Numbered from the stretch's first letter, positions 14,117 through 25,919 are shown. The stretch: 64,000 bases of DNA from Luteimicrobium subarcticum (GCF_002798015.1 NZ_PGTZ01000006.1:1-64000), one strand, 5' to 3'. Notes: a model not told the origin generated them from the sequence alone. Made by a program: numbers and translations.

Positions 14117-16386
14117 GTCGCCGTGCGGTCCCGGGCGAGGTCCTGCAGGAACGTCTTGAGCAGCGGTCCCGCCGTCGTCGCGCCGTACGAGCCGTCCTCG
14201 ACGAAGACGCAGACGCCCACGTCCCCGGTCGTCGCGATCATCCACGCGTGGACGTGCGACCCGTCGCCGTACTGCGCGGTGCCGGTCTTCGCCGCGACGT
14301 CGCCGCCGAGGGGCTCGAGGACGGTCCCCGTGCCGTCGGTGACGACCGACCGCATGAGGCTCCGCAGCGTCTTCGCCTCGGTGGCGGTGAGCTTGCTCGG
14401 CGCGGCCGCGGGCGCCGTGCTCGACGCCGTGCCTGACGCCGTGCTCGACGAGGTGCTCGACGGGTCGGGTGCCGCCGTCGCCGGTGCGGACGACGACTTC
14501 GGGTCGACCAGGACGGGCGACACACGGTGCCCGGCCGCCACGCTCGCCGCGACCGTCGCCATCGTGAGCGGCGACGCCTCGACGCGCCCCTGACCCATCA
14601 GGGACGCCGCATGGTCCGTCCCCGTGCTGTCCGCGGGCACGGACCCGAAGAACGCGGGCACCCCCAGGTCGGACGGCACCCCGATCCCGAGGTCCGCCGC
14701 CGCGGCCGCGAGGGCCGGCTGGTCGATCTTCGCGGCCTGCGACACGAACGCCGTGTTGCAGGAGTACGCGAACGCTGTCCGCAGCGAGATCTTGCCGAGC
14801 CCCGACGACGGGTAGTCGGGGTCGTTCCTGAACGACTTGCCGGACTGCGTCGTGCTGGGCTCGCAGGTGAGCGTGGACGACGGGGTCGCGCCCGTGCGGA
14901 GCAGCGCGAGGGAGCTCGCGAGCTTGAACGTCGACCCGGGCGCGTACCTGCCCGTCGTCGCGGTCGACAGGCCGCCACCGGCCGTCGCGCTGGCCGCCGC
15001 GAGCACGTTGCCCTTCGCGTCGACCGCGACGATCGCCGCCGGGACCTTCTGCCCCTCGAGGATCTGTTCCGCGTCCGTCTGGAGCGCGCTGTCGAGCGTG
15101 AGGGACACGGGTGTGCCGTCCGCCGCGTCCACGCGGAACAGCTCGCCCTCCGTCGCGCCCGCAGCGGCGTCCGTGCCGCCGTCGGTCGGTGCGGAGGACG
15201 CCTCGTCCGCCGGACCGTCCGTCGGGTCGGCCGTCTCAGCCGACGTGTCGACGGACACGCCGTCCGCGTCCACCAGGCGCACCACGACGCCCGGCGTCCC
15301 CGAAAGCTGGGCGTCGTACTCCTTCTCGATGCCGGAGATCCCGGTCGTGTCGCCCGCCTGCACCCGCCCGTCCGACGCCTTGACGATGTCGGCCGTCGCC
15401 GGACCGACGGTGCCGAGCAGGGGACGCGCCCAGTCGTGCGTCGGAGCGAGCGCCATCGTGGAGTCGACGACCCGCACCCCGCGGATCGCGGCCAGCGCGT
15501 CGACGTCGGTGGGGTCGTCCGCGCGCAGGGTGAGCGCGGCCACGAACGCCTTGTCCCCCGCGTCCGCGACCTGCTTCGCGTACGCCGCGGGGTCCAGGTC
15601 GAGCCTCGCGGCGAGCGACCGGGCGGCGGCACGGGCGCCCGCGGCGCCCACCAGGGTCTTGTCGACCCCGACGACGTGCACGGCACGGTTCTCGACGATC
15701 GCGTGACCCGACGCGTCGAGGATCTCGCCGCGCTGCGCGGCCAGAGCCTCGACCGTGACGCGCTCGCCGTCCGCCAGGCCGTCCAGCAGGACGCCGGGGT
15801 CCCAGCGCACCGCCCAGCCGTCGAGGTCGGCCTCGTGCGGGCCACCGGACGATCCACCAGAGGACGGCGCGGCAGAGGACGTGACGGCCGGCGCCGCGGT
15901 CCGGGTCGCCGTCGCCCCCGCCGTGCCCTGCTCGAGGTGCACGGTCGTCGAGTACGTCCAGGCACGGTCGGCGAGCAGCGGCCACGACCACCGCAGCGTG
16001 GCCGTCGCCTCGTCCTCGTGGTCGGGGTCGCGCTCGACGTCCGCGACCGTGATCGCGGGACGCACGGGGACCGCCGCGAAGACGGCGCGGCGCTCGGCCG
16101 TCGCGTCCGCGGGGTCCGTGCCGACGAGGGGCACGCCGTCGACCGAACCGCCCTGCAGGGACGACGCCAGCTGGTCGGCGAGGGCCTGGATCGGGGCGTC
16201 GTCAGGCGTGGGCGCCTCCTTCGACGACGACCCCGTGCACCCGGCGACGACGAGCACGAGACCGGCAGTCCCGAGCGCCACCATCGCGCGGGTTCGCGTG
16301 CCGCGCGGGCGGGTGACGCCGTCCGCGGACGCCCTGCGTCCCTCCGGTCGCTCCGGCCGGTCGGTCGCCTCGTGCTGCAGGCCCAC
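14113..16386 (-). CDS. Lipoprotein penicillin-binding transpeptidase with MecA_N-like domain
   Basis: A 757-residue membrane-anchored peptidoglycan transpeptidase. The N-terminus has a hydrophobic stretch ending in a lipobox, LVVAGC, with lipidation expected at C50. An NTF2-like (MecA_N) domain follows, then a dimerisation domain. The transpeptidase has STFK (485-488), SCN (542-544) and KTG (700-702). A Ser/Ala-rich insert occupies about 629-665. The domain order matches PbpLipo (Rv2864c) of mycobacteria and MecA-type enzymes. The GTG at 16386 is chosen for GAGGGGGA just upstream. In Staphylococcus this fold gives beta-lactam resistance, but relatives in Actinobacteria are ordinary chromosomal genes. 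Confidence 0.9.
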   Translation of the reverse strand: MGLQHEATDRPERPEGRRASADGVTRPRGTRTRAMVALGTAGLVLVVAGCTGSSSKEAPTPDDAPIQALADQLASSLQGGSVDGVPLVGTDPADATAERRAVFAAVPVRPAITVADVERDPDHEDEATATLRWSWPLLADRAWTYSTTVHLEQGTAGATATRTAAPAVTSSAAPSSGGSSGGPHEADLDGWAVRWDPGVLLDGLADGERVTVEALAAQRGEILDASGHAIVENRAVHVVGVDKTLVGAAGARAAARSLAARLDLDPAAYAKQVADAGDKAFVAALTLRADDPTDVDALAAIRGVRVVDSTMALAPTHDWARPLLGTVGPATADIVKASDGRVQAGDTTGISGIEKEYDAQLSGTPGVVVRLVDADGVSVDTSAETADPTDGPADEASSAPTDGGTDAAAGATEGELFRVDAADGTPVSLTLDSALQTDAEQILEGQKVPAAIVAVDAKGNVLAAASATAGGGLSTATTGRYAPGSTFKLASSLALLRTGATPSSTLTCEPSTTQSGKSFRNDPDYPSSGLGKISLRTAFAYSCNTAFVSQAAKIDQPALAAAAADLGIGVPSDLGVPAFFGSVPADSTGTDHAASLMGQGRVEASPLTMATVAASVAAGHRVSPVLVDPKSSSAPATAAPDPSSTSSSTASGTASSTAPAAAPSKLTATEAKTLRSLMRSVVTDGTGTVLEPLGGDVAAKTGTAQYGDGSHVHAWMIATTGDVGVCVFVEDGSYGATTAGPLLKTFLQDLARDRTAT

Positions 16387-16406
16387 GTGTCCCCCTCGTC
16401 CGTCGC

Positions 16407-16423
16407 GGTGCCCGTCGGGCACC
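16407..16423 (-). other. Hairpin at the predicted 5' end of the PBP mRNA
   Basis: GGTGCCC (16407-16413) and GGGCACC (16417-16423) form a 7-bp stem with a 3-nt loop. It begins within a few nucleotides of the transcription start predicted near 16427. It leaves the ribosome-binding site free. It may stabilise the 5' end; that role is inferred. Confidence 0.45.
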
Positions 16424-16433
16424 GGTCTCCAGG

Positions 16434-16462
16434 ACACTATGCGAGATGCCCGGATCGTCCAA
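16434..16462 (-). promoter_or_regulatory. Promoter of the PBP-thiD pair
   Basis: On the minus strand, TTGGAC (16462-16457), a 17-bp spacer and TAGTGT (16439-16434). It sits between the hydrolase stop and the PBP start, so this pair is probably transcribed independently of pheST. Confidence 0.75.
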
Positions 16463-16495
16463 GGCGCCTGCGGCAGGTCCGGGGGCGACGGCCGG

Positions 16496-17131
16496 TCAGG
16501 CCGCGGGCAGCAGCCGGTCGAGGAACCTGACGACGGCGTCCGCGACGGCCGCGGTGTCCCGGCGCAGGGAGTGGTCCCCGGCCACCACGACCACCTCGCG
16601 GGCGGGGGCTGCCGGCGGTCGACCGAACGCGTCCCGCACCCCCTGCACCACGAGTACCGGAACGGGGACGGCATCCAGCTCGTCCAGCCGGCTCACCTCG
16701 GGGCGGCCGGGCGGGTGGACGGGGAACGCGAGCGCGACCACGGCCACCGCGCCCGCCGCGGCCGCGGTCCGGCACGCGACGCGCGCCCCCGACGACCGGC
16801 CGCCCACGACGAGCGGCAGCCCGCGCAGGGCGCGTCGGCGCCCGACGGACGCGACCGCGGCCGCCCACGCCGCGTCGAGCTGACGCGCGGGAGCGGGCGC
16901 GCGACGGCCCGCCACCCGGTAGGGCTGCGTGAACAGCGCGACCGCGACCCCGCCGGCGAGCGCCGCGTCACGGACCGCGACGAGGTCCGGCGCGTCGACG
17001 TCCCCGCCGGCGCCGTGTCCGAGCAGGAGCACCCCGCGGACGGGACCCCGCTCGGCCTCGGGGAGGCCGATCACCAGCCGGCCGTCACCGACGGGCGTCG
17101 CGAGGCGCCGTCCTGCGCTCACCGGCGCCAT
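16496..17131 (-). CDS. Alpha/beta-hydrolase family protein
   Basis: A 211-residue protein of the KANL3/Tex30-like (dienelactone-hydrolase-like) group. LLLGHGAGG near residue 37 forms the oxyanion region. GGRSSGA carries the nucleophile elbow serine. GVRDAFG and AGDHSL provide a plausible aspartate and histidine. The substrate is unknown. The second of two near ATGs (17131) is preferred because GAGGGG then lies 6 nt away. It follows pheT by 36 nt and may be on the same transcript. Confidence 0.78.
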   Translation of the reverse strand: MAPVSAGRRLATPVGDGRLVIGLPEAERGPVRGVLLLGHGAGGDVDAPDLVAVRDAALAGGVAVALFTQPYRVAGRRAPAPARQLDAAWAAAVASVGRRRALRGLPLVVGGRSSGARVACRTAAAAGAVAVVALAFPVHPPGRPEVSRLDELDAVPVPVLVVQGVRDAFGRPPAAPAREVVVVAGDHSLRRDTAAVADAVVRFLDRLLPAA

Positions 17132-17167
17132 CCGCATCCCCTCACCGCCGGCGCCACGGCCCTCGGG

Positions 17168-19785
17168 TCAGGACCGCAGCGTCGCGCCGACGGCCTCCGC
17201 CGCCGCCGCGACCACCCGGTCGCGCACCGCCGCCGTCTCGTCCGCGGTGAGCGTGCGGTCGGCCGCGCGCAGGCGCAGCGAGAACGCCAGCGACTTCTTG
17301 CCCGCGCCGACCTGGGCGCCCGTGAACACGTCGAACAGCCGGAGCTCCTCGAGGAGGTCGCCCGCACCGCGGACCACGGCCGCCTCGACGTCCGCAGCGG
17401 GGACGTCCGCGTCCACGACGAGGGCGACGTCCTCCTTCGCGAGCGGGAACGCCGAGACGGGCGTCGCCGCGACGGGCACGGCGGGGGCCGCCCCGACCAG
17501 GGCGTCCACGTCGAGCTCGAACGCGACCGCGCGAGCGGGCAGCCCGAGGTTCTCGACGACCTGCGGGTGCAGCTCGCCGGCGTGCCCGACGACGGTGCCG
17601 TCCGCGAGCGCGAGACGCGCGCACCGGCCGGGGTGCCACGGGCGGTGGTCGGCGTCCGCGGTCACCACGACGTCGACGCGCAGCGTGTCGGCCACGAGCC
17701 GTGCGAGCGCGACGGCGTCCGACCACTCGGCGCGGCGACCGGCACCCCACCAGCCCGACGGCTCGAGCTCGCCGGCCAGGACGCCGGCGACGTGCCGCGG
17801 CTGGTCCGGCAGCGCGGCGGCGAGGGCGGCGAGGTCCGCGTCCGACGGCCGCGACCCGCCGGGGAGCGACGGCGCGGCGGGCGCTCCGACGCGGGGCCGC
17901 GTGACCAGCCCGGTCTCGAAGACCGCGAGGTCGGTGATACCGCGACCCACGTTCCGCCGGGCGGTCGCGAGGAGCGTCCCGAGCAGGTTCGTGCGCATCT
18001 CGTGCTGCTCGTCGGACAGCGGGTTGACGAGCGAGACGGCGACCCGGCGGGGGTCGTCCTCCGGCAGGAGGAGGTCGTCGTGCTGCGCCGGCGCGACGAA
18101 CGGGTACGACAGCACCTCGACGAGCCCGGCCTCGGCGAGCGCGCGAGCGAGCGAGCGGCGCGCCTGCTGCCCGGCAGTGAGACCGGTGCCGGCGGGAGCG
18201 GACGGCAGGATCGACGGGATCGCGTCGTACCCGTCGAGCCGGGCGACCTCCTCGACGAGCGACGCCGCGTCCACGAGGTCGGGCCGCCACGACGGCGGCG
18301 TGACCTCGAGCACGCCCGCGTCACCCCCCGCGTCCACGACAGCGTCCACCACCGTGCAGCCGATCTCGGCGAGCAGCGCGCGCACGCGCTCCTGCGGGTA
18401 GTCGACCCCGGTGAGGCGTGCCGGCTCGTCGAGCGCGAGCCGGACCACCGGCGCCGGGGCCTCGGCGGTGCGGTCCAGGTCGCTCACCGCGGCGTCGACC
18501 GCGCCGCCGCCGAGCTCGACGAGCAGGTCGACGACGCGCTGCGCCGCGACCGCGGCCAGCCGCGGGTCGACGCCGCGCTCGAACCGCTTGGCCGCCTCGC
18601 TCGCGAGCCTGTGTCGCCGCGCCGTGCGCGCGACCGACACCGGGTCGAAGTGCGCCGCCTCCACGAGCACGTCCGTGGTGGTCACCGAGACCTCGCTCGA
18701 CGCGCCGCCCATGACGCCGGCGATCCCGAGGACGCGCGTGCCCTCCTCGCCGTCCGCGAGCGCGGGCGAGTCCGTGATGAGCAGGTCCTCGGGGTCGAGC
18801 GCGCGGTCCGCGTCGTCGAGCGTCGTGAGGCGCTCGCCCGCCGCGGCGCGGCGCACGACGAGCGGGGCGGCCACCTTCGCGAGGTCGTAGCAGTGCGTCG
18901 GCTGGCCGAGGTCGAGCATGACGTAGTTCGACACGTCCACGACCAGGGAGATCGGGCGCATGCCCGACTGGGTGAGCCGCCGCTGCATCCACGCCGGGCT
19001 CGCCGCCTGCGGGTCGATGCCCCGCACGACGCGCGTCACGAACCGGTCGCAGCCCACGACCCCGTGCACCGGGGCGGCGTCGGCGACCTCGACGGGGAAC
19101 CCGTCGGGCGTCGCGGACGGCAGCGGCGCCGCGAGCGACGACTCGAGCCCCCGGTCCGTGAACGACGCGCCGGTGGAGTGCGCGAACTCACGCGCCACGC
19201 CGCGGTACGAGAAGCAGTACCCGCGGTCCGGCGTCACGTTGATCTCGAGGACCTGCTCGCCGATGCCGAGCAGCGCGATCGCGTCGGTGCCCGGCGTGAC
19301 GTCGTGGCCCAGCTCGGCCGAGTAGCCGTGCTGCTCGAGGACGATGATGCCGGCGTGGTCCTGGCCGAGCCCCAGCTCGCGGGCCGAGCAGATCATGCCG
19401 TCCGACACGTGCCCGTACGTCTTGCGGCTCGCGATCGGGAACGGGCCGGGCAGCACCGCACCCGGCAGGGCGACGACGACCTCGTCCCCGACCGTGAAGT
19501 TGTGCGCGCCGCAGACGATGCCCCGCGGGACCGGGTTGCCGGAGTCGTCGGTCGCGTTGTGCGACCCGACGTCCACCTGGCACCAGTTGATCGTCTTGCC
19601 GTTCTTCTGCTGCTCGGGCGTCATCGCGACGACCTTGCCCACGACGACCGGGCCGGTGACCTGCGCGCCGTGGATGCCCTCCTCCTCGAGCCCGACGCGG
19701 ACGAGGTCGGCGGCCAGCTGCTCGGCGGTGAGGCCCTCGGGGAGCTCGACGTGCTCGGCGAGCCACTCGGTGACGACGTACGGCA

Positions 19786-19786
<1 letters not shown>
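17168..19786 (-). CDS. pheT: Phenylalanyl-tRNA synthetase beta subunit
   Basis: The tRNA-binding and editing subunit of the alpha2-beta2 PheRS. In order, the 872 residues contain an N-terminal EMAP/Myf-type OB domain (about 40-150), the B3/B4 editing and B5 domains, a catalytic-like domain, and an anticodon-binding FDX-ACB domain in the last 95 residues. The start overlaps the pheS stop by one base (TGATG), the usual coupling for equal subunit supply. Length is slightly above the roughly 800 of E. coli. Confidence 0.97.
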
Positions 19787-22537
<2,751 letters not shown>

Positions 22538-22557
22538 CGCTGCGTCGCGCCGGGTCG

Positions 22558-22944
22558 TCAGGCTGCGACCTTGGGCGCGTTGACGTCCGCGGGGAGCGCG
22601 CCCTTGGCGACCTGCACCAGGGCGTTGAACGCGACGACGTCGTTGACCGCGAGGTCGGCGAGGACGCGACGGTCCACCTCGACACCCGCGAGCTTGAGGC
22701 CCTGGATGAGACGGTTGTACGTCAGGCCCTGCGCGCGCGACGCAGCGTTGATGCGCTGGATCCACAGCTTGCGGAAGTCGCCCTTGCGCTTCTTGCGGTC
22801 GCGGTACGAGTAGACGAGGGAGTGGGTGACCTGCTCCTTCGCCTTCCGGTACAGGCGCGAGCGCTGGCCGCGGTAACCGCTGGCGCGCTCAAGGGTCGTA
22901 CGGCGCTTCTTCTGGGCGTTGACCGCCCGCTTCACGCGTGCCAC
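22558..22944 (-). CDS. rplT: 50S ribosomal protein L20
   Basis: A large-subunit assembly protein that binds 23S rRNA. The 128-residue sequence begins [15 protein letters not shown] and includes the highly conserved [20 protein letters not shown]. The GTG start at 22944 has AAGGAG 6 nt upstream. In several bacteria L20 represses its own operon. The leader ahead of infC has hairpins that could serve such control, but no L20-binding mimic can be confirmed by eye. Confidence 0.98.
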   Translation of the reverse strand: MARVKRAVNAQKKRRTTLERASGYRGQRSRLYRKAKEQVTHSLVYSYRDRKKRKGDFRKLWIQRINAASRAQGLTYNRLIQGLKLAGVEVDRRVLADLAVNDVVAFNALVQVAKGALPADVNAPKVAA

Positions 22945-23015
22945 GTGATGCTCCTTGCGTTCGGGGCTCGATGCGAGGACGGCCGAGGGCGACGGGTGCG
23001 CCCTGGCCGGTCAGC

Positions 23016-23210
23016 TCACTTACCGAGCAGCTTCTTGATCTTCTTGACGTCGGACGGCGCGACGACCTGGTCCTGGGCCAGACGGCGCGTACGCCGGCTG
23101 GACTTGTGCTCGAGCAGGTGGCGGGCGTTCGCCTGCTCGCGCATGACCTTGCCGCTCCCGGTGGTGCGGAACCGCTTCTTCGCGCCGGAGTGCGTCTTGT
23201 TCTTCGGCAT
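23016..23210 (-). CDS. rpmI: 50S ribosomal protein L35
   Basis: A 64-residue basic ribosomal protein, [20 protein letters not shown] at the N-terminus, full length for the family. It sits 87 nt after infC and 71 nt before rplT in the conserved IF3-L35-L20 order. Confidence 0.98.
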   Translation of the reverse strand: MPKNKTHSGAKKRFRTTGSGKVMREQANARHLLEHKSSRRTRRLAQDQVVAPSDVKKIKKLLGK

Positions 23211-23297
23211 GGCTGCCGTCTCTCCTCGGGTCTGGTCGGTCACGCGGGGTGACCGACTGGTGCGGGCCGTGCGGGCACGGCCCATGTCTGTGGGGCG

Positions 23298-24407
23298 TCA
23301 GCCCTTGTCTGCCGCACCGGGGCGCGGGGCCCGCGCACCGGGCTTGGGCGCCGCGGGACGCGGCGCGCCCGGCTTGGGAGCGACCGGCCTGGGGGCCACG
23401 GGCCGGGGCGTCGGAGCCTTCGGCGTCGCGGTCGGAGCGGCGTCTGCGGCCGGCGCGCTCGACGCAGCTGCCGCGGGCTTGGCCGCGACGGGCTTCGCCG
23501 TGGCCGGCTTCGCGGCGGCGGGCCGGGTCGTGGCCGGCTTCGCGGCAGGCTTGTCGGACGGCTTGGTCGCGGCCGGGCGGGTCGCCGCCGGCTTCGTGGC
23601 GACCGGCTTCGTGGCCGCAGGCTTCTCGGGGGCAGGCTTCTCGGCGGCGGGCTCGCTCGCTGCCGAGGGCTCGTCCACCGGCTCCGCGGGGGCGGCCGCG
23701 ACGGGCTCGGGGGCAGCGTCCGGCTCGACCACCGGGGCAGGAGCCTCGGCGACCAGCTCGTCCACGCCCTGCTCGTCGACGCTCAGGTCGTCCACGGCCT
23801 CGTCGGTACCGCGCTCAGCGGCCTTGCGCTCCGACTTGGTCATGCGACCGGCGTCGATCTCGGTGGAGCGGCGGCGCTGCTCGGTCTTGGCGTCGGCCTT
23901 CTTCTTGACCGGGCCCAGGACCATGGTCATGTTGCGGCCGTCCTGCTTCGGCGAGCTCTCCACGAAGCCGAGCTCCGCGACGTCCTCGGCGAGGCGCTGC
24001 AGCAGACGCATGCCCATCTCCGGGCGCGACTGCTCGCGACCACGGAACATGATCATGACCTTGACCTTGTCGCCGGCCGACAGGAAGCGCTCGACGTGGC
24101 CCTTCTTGGTGCCGTAGTCGTGCGGGTCGATCTTGAGGCGGAACCGGATCTCCTTGAGGACCGTGTTCGCCTGGTTCCGACGCGCCTCACGGGCCTTCAT
24201 GTCGGCCTCGTACTTGAACTTGCCGAAGTCCATGAGCTTGCACACGGGCGGGCGTGCGTCGGGGGCGACCTCGACCAGGTCGAGATCGGCGTCCTGCGCA
24301 AGACGCAGGGCGACCTCGGTGCGGACGACTCCGACCTGTTCCCCGTCGGGACCGATGAGTCGGACCTCGGGGACACGGATCCGATCGTTGATGCGAGGCT
24401 CGCTGAT
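23298..24407 (-). CDS. infC: Translation initiation factor IF-3 with long C-terminal tail, AUC start
   Basis: Binds the 30S subunit and checks the start codon. The N-domain (1-75, [19 protein letters not shown]) and C-domain (about 85-165, [13 protein letters not shown]) are complete. No ATG, GTG or TTG lies in frame near the start of homology. An ATC at 24407 is preceded by AAGGAG with 6-nt spacing, so an AUC start is the best reading. Non-AUG starts (AUU, AUC) are known for infC, where IF-3 represses its own translation. After about residue 180 comes an unusual Ala/Pro/Lys-rich tail of about 190 residues. Confidence 0.93.
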   Translation of the reverse strand: MSEPRINDRIRVPEVRLIGPDGEQVGVVRTEVALRLAQDADLDLVEVAPDARPPVCKLMDFGKFKYEADMKAREARRNQANTVLKEIRFRLKIDPHDYGTKKGHVERFLSAGDKVKVMIMFRGREQSRPEMGMRLLQRLAEDVAELGFVESSPKQDGRNMTMVLGPVKKKADAKTEQRRRSTEIDAGRMTKSERKAAERGTDEAVDDLSVDEQGVDELVAEAPAPVVEPDAAPEPVAAAPAEPVDEPSAASEPAAEKPAPEKPAATKPVATKPAATRPAATKPSDKPAAKPATTRPAAAKPATAKPVAAKPAAAASSAPAADAAPTATPKAPTPRPVAPRPVAPKPGAPRPAAPKPGARAPRPGAADKG

Positions 24408-24413
24408 GTCTGG

Positions 24414-24419
24414 CTCCTT
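24414..24419 (-). promoter_or_regulatory. Ribosome-binding site deciding the infC start
   Basis: AAGGAG on the minus strand, 6 nt before ATC at 24407. It is the only strong Shine-Dalgarno near the beginning of IF-3 homology, and no conventional start codon sits at the right distance. Confidence 0.8.
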
Positions 24420-24452
24420 GGCAGTCGTGGCAACGACCCCAGGAACGGGAAT

Positions 24453-24482
24453 GGCCCCCGTCCCTGAGCGCAGGTGGGGGCC
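24453..24482 (-). other. infC leader hairpin, proximal
   Basis: GGCCCCC/GGGGGCC form a 7-bp GC stem with a 16-nt loop, about 35 nt before the infC ribosome-binding site. It could be an attenuator or a protein-binding structure. No U-tract follows it on the minus strand. Confidence 0.5.
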
Positions 24483-24568
24483 GTCACAGACGCACACCGT
24501 CGAGACGGCGTACGGTCGTCGGTGCGGCGTGAGCCGCGACTCCGGCGACGGGACCCGGCCTCTGTCGC

Positions 24569-24592
24569 AGCCCTGCAGGATGCCTGCAGGCT
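24569..24592 (-). other. infC leader hairpin, distal
   Basis: Two copies of CCTGCAGG (24572-24579, 24583-24590) separated by ATG form an 8-bp stem. It is extended by AG/CT pairs beyond a one-base bulge. It lies in the middle of a roughly 300-nt untranslated leader. The bases between the hairpins and the promoter show no ORF with a ribosome-binding site. Confidence 0.5.
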
Positions 24593-24719
24593 GTCGGTCG
24601 AGACCCGGGTGGGACGAGTCCACTTGCGCACCCGGACGACCTCCCCCGGCCGCGCTCGCCCACGGAAGAGGTGGGGTGTGCACTGCGAGGGGACGCCGAC
24701 ACGGGTCGGTCAGTCACCG

Positions 24720-24725
24720 AGTCTA
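24720..24725 (-). promoter_or_regulatory. -10 box of the infC operon
   Basis: TAGACT on the minus strand, the hexamer used repeatedly in this window. The predicted start near 24713 would give infC a leader of about 305 nt. The -35 region (GCAGGG at 17 bp) does not match consensus. Confidence 0.5.
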
Positions 24726-24812
24726 GCACGCCGGACGCCTCCCCCTGCGCGGGCGGCCCGCCGGCGCGGCCACCCGGCACCGCGCACGGACGCCCGATGG
24801 GAGAATGGGCGG

Positions 24813-25181
24813 ATGACCGACTCCCCGCCCCCCGTCCCAGCGGCGGACCCCGCCGACCAGGCCGTCCGCGACATCGCCGACGTCGCCGCCGTCGAGGTGA
24901 TCACCACCGCCGCGGTCCACCTCATGAGCGCCGCAGCCGTGAAGTGCGGCCTGGCAGACGACGCCGCCGCACGGGACGACCTCGACCTCGACGAGGCCCG
25001 CAAGCTCATCAACGCGCTCGCCGCCCTCGTCACCGCGAGCGCCCCCGACATCGGCAACCAGCACGCCCGCTCGCTGCGCGACGGCCTGCGCTCCCTCCAG
25101 CTCGCCTTCCGTGAGGCGTCCGTCTATCCCGACGCGCCCGGCGAGGGTCCCGGCGAGAAGTTCACCGGATCGGTCGTCTGA
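24813..25181 (+). CDS. DUF1844 family protein
   Basis: A 122-residue acidic, mostly helical protein with the DUF1844 core AVEVITTAAVHLMSAAAVKCGL and DLDEARKLINALAALV. Its function is unknown. It is divergent from infC, where DUF1844 genes are commonly found in Actinobacteria. The ATG is 6 nt after GAGAAT, suggesting a leaderless message; the frame stays open upstream, but that part overlaps the infC promoter and has no homology. Confidence 0.82.
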   Translation: MTDSPPPVPAADPADQAVRDIADVAAVEVITTAAVHLMSAAAVKCGLADDAAARDDLDLDEARKLINALAALVTASAPDIGNQHARSLRDGLRSLQLAFREASVYPDAPGEGPGEKFTGSVV

Positions 25182-25220
25182 CGCCGCCCGTCTCGCATGG
25201 CACCGTCCGGGCGCCGCACG

Positions 25221-25226
25221 TAGCGT
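25221..25226 (+). promoter_or_regulatory. Leaderless -10 of the GerW-like gene
   Basis: TAGCGT followed by 7 nt and the ATG at 25234. It lies in the 52-nt gap after the DUF1844 gene, so the second gene has its own promoter. Confidence 0.6.
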
Positions 25227-25233
25227 GGCCGAC

Positions 25234-25851
25234 ATGAGCGGCGAAGAGCGCGAGTGGACCCCTGACCTCGGCCGGCTGACACAGGCCTCCGACGACTCCC
25301 TCGCCGTAGGACGCGTCTACGGCGAGGCCTACGAGCACGACGGCACGCTGGTGATCCCCGTGGCGCGCGTCGTGGGCGGTGCGAGCATCGGCGCCGGCGG
25401 CGGTGGCGGCACGTGGTCCGGGTCCGGCACCGGCCGCGGTGGCGGTACCGGCTCGGGGCGCGGCTCCGGGAGCGGGCGTCTCGGCCGGCTGCGTCGCGCC
25501 CGCGCCGACGTCCCGGAGCTTGAGGCCTCGGCCGCCGGCGCACCGGCGGCCGAGGACGCCGCCCACGGCATCGCCGGTGACGGCACGGGGACGGGCGCGC
25601 TCGGCGATGCGCAGGCAGAGGCGAAGGGCGATCTCCAGGGCGAGGCCAAGGGCGACGCCCGCGGTTCCGGGGGCACCGGAGGCGGCGCCTACGGCGTACA
25701 GGTCCGACCGCTCGGCGTCGTCGTCGTCGAGCAAGGTCACGCACGGTGGGTGCCGGTCGTCGACGCCAACCGGGTGATCCTCGGCGGGCAGGTCGCGGCA
25801 GCGGTGGCAGCCGTCGCGATCGGGTGGGGCTTGCGGCGCCGGAACCGTTGA
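25234..25851 (+). CDS. YtfJ/GerW-family protein with membrane anchor
   Basis: A 205-residue protein. DSLAVGRVYGEAYEHDGTLVIPVARV near 20-46 and VQVRPLGVVVVEQGHARWVPV near 154-174 flank a long Gly/Ser/Arg-rich and then Ala/Glu-rich region. This is the layout of the spore YtfJ domain, which in non-sporulating Actinobacteria has no assigned role. The last 25 residues form one hydrophobic segment (LGGQVAAAVAAVAIGWG) ending in RRRNR, so the protein is probably tail-anchored on the cytoplasmic side. Confidence 0.72.
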   Translation: MSGEEREWTPDLGRLTQASDDSLAVGRVYGEAYEHDGTLVIPVARVVGGASIGAGGGGGTWSGSGTGRGGGTGSGRGSGSGRLGRLRRARADVPELEASAAGAPAAEDAAHGIAGDGTGTGALGDAQAEAKGDLQGEAKGDARGSGGTGGGAYGVQVRPLGVVVVEQGHARWVPVVDANRVILGGQVAAAVAAVAIGWGLRRRNR

Positions 25852-25876
25852 CACGCGGCCCCGAAGTCACCGGTGC

Positions 25877-25907
25877 CCCGAACGGCGCAGAGTCCCGAAC
25901 GGCGCAG
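25877..25907 (+). repeat. 14-bp direct repeat
   Basis: CCCGAACGGCGCAG occurs at 25877-25890 and 25894-25907, a 17-bp period, just before the strong terminator. No function is visible. Confidence 0.6.
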
Positions 25908-25919
25908 GGCAGGACGACA

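Noticed and set aside
24421-24683. Extending infC upstream to an ATG at 24683
   Set aside because: The extra 92 codons have no IF-3 homology, overlap the hairpin leader and lack a ribosome-binding site at the ATG, while AAGGAG sits correctly for ATC.
25397-25500. GC-rich simple repeat in the GerW-like gene as a mobile-element trace
   Set aside because: It encodes a glycine/serine-rich segment in frame; no inverted ends or target duplication.
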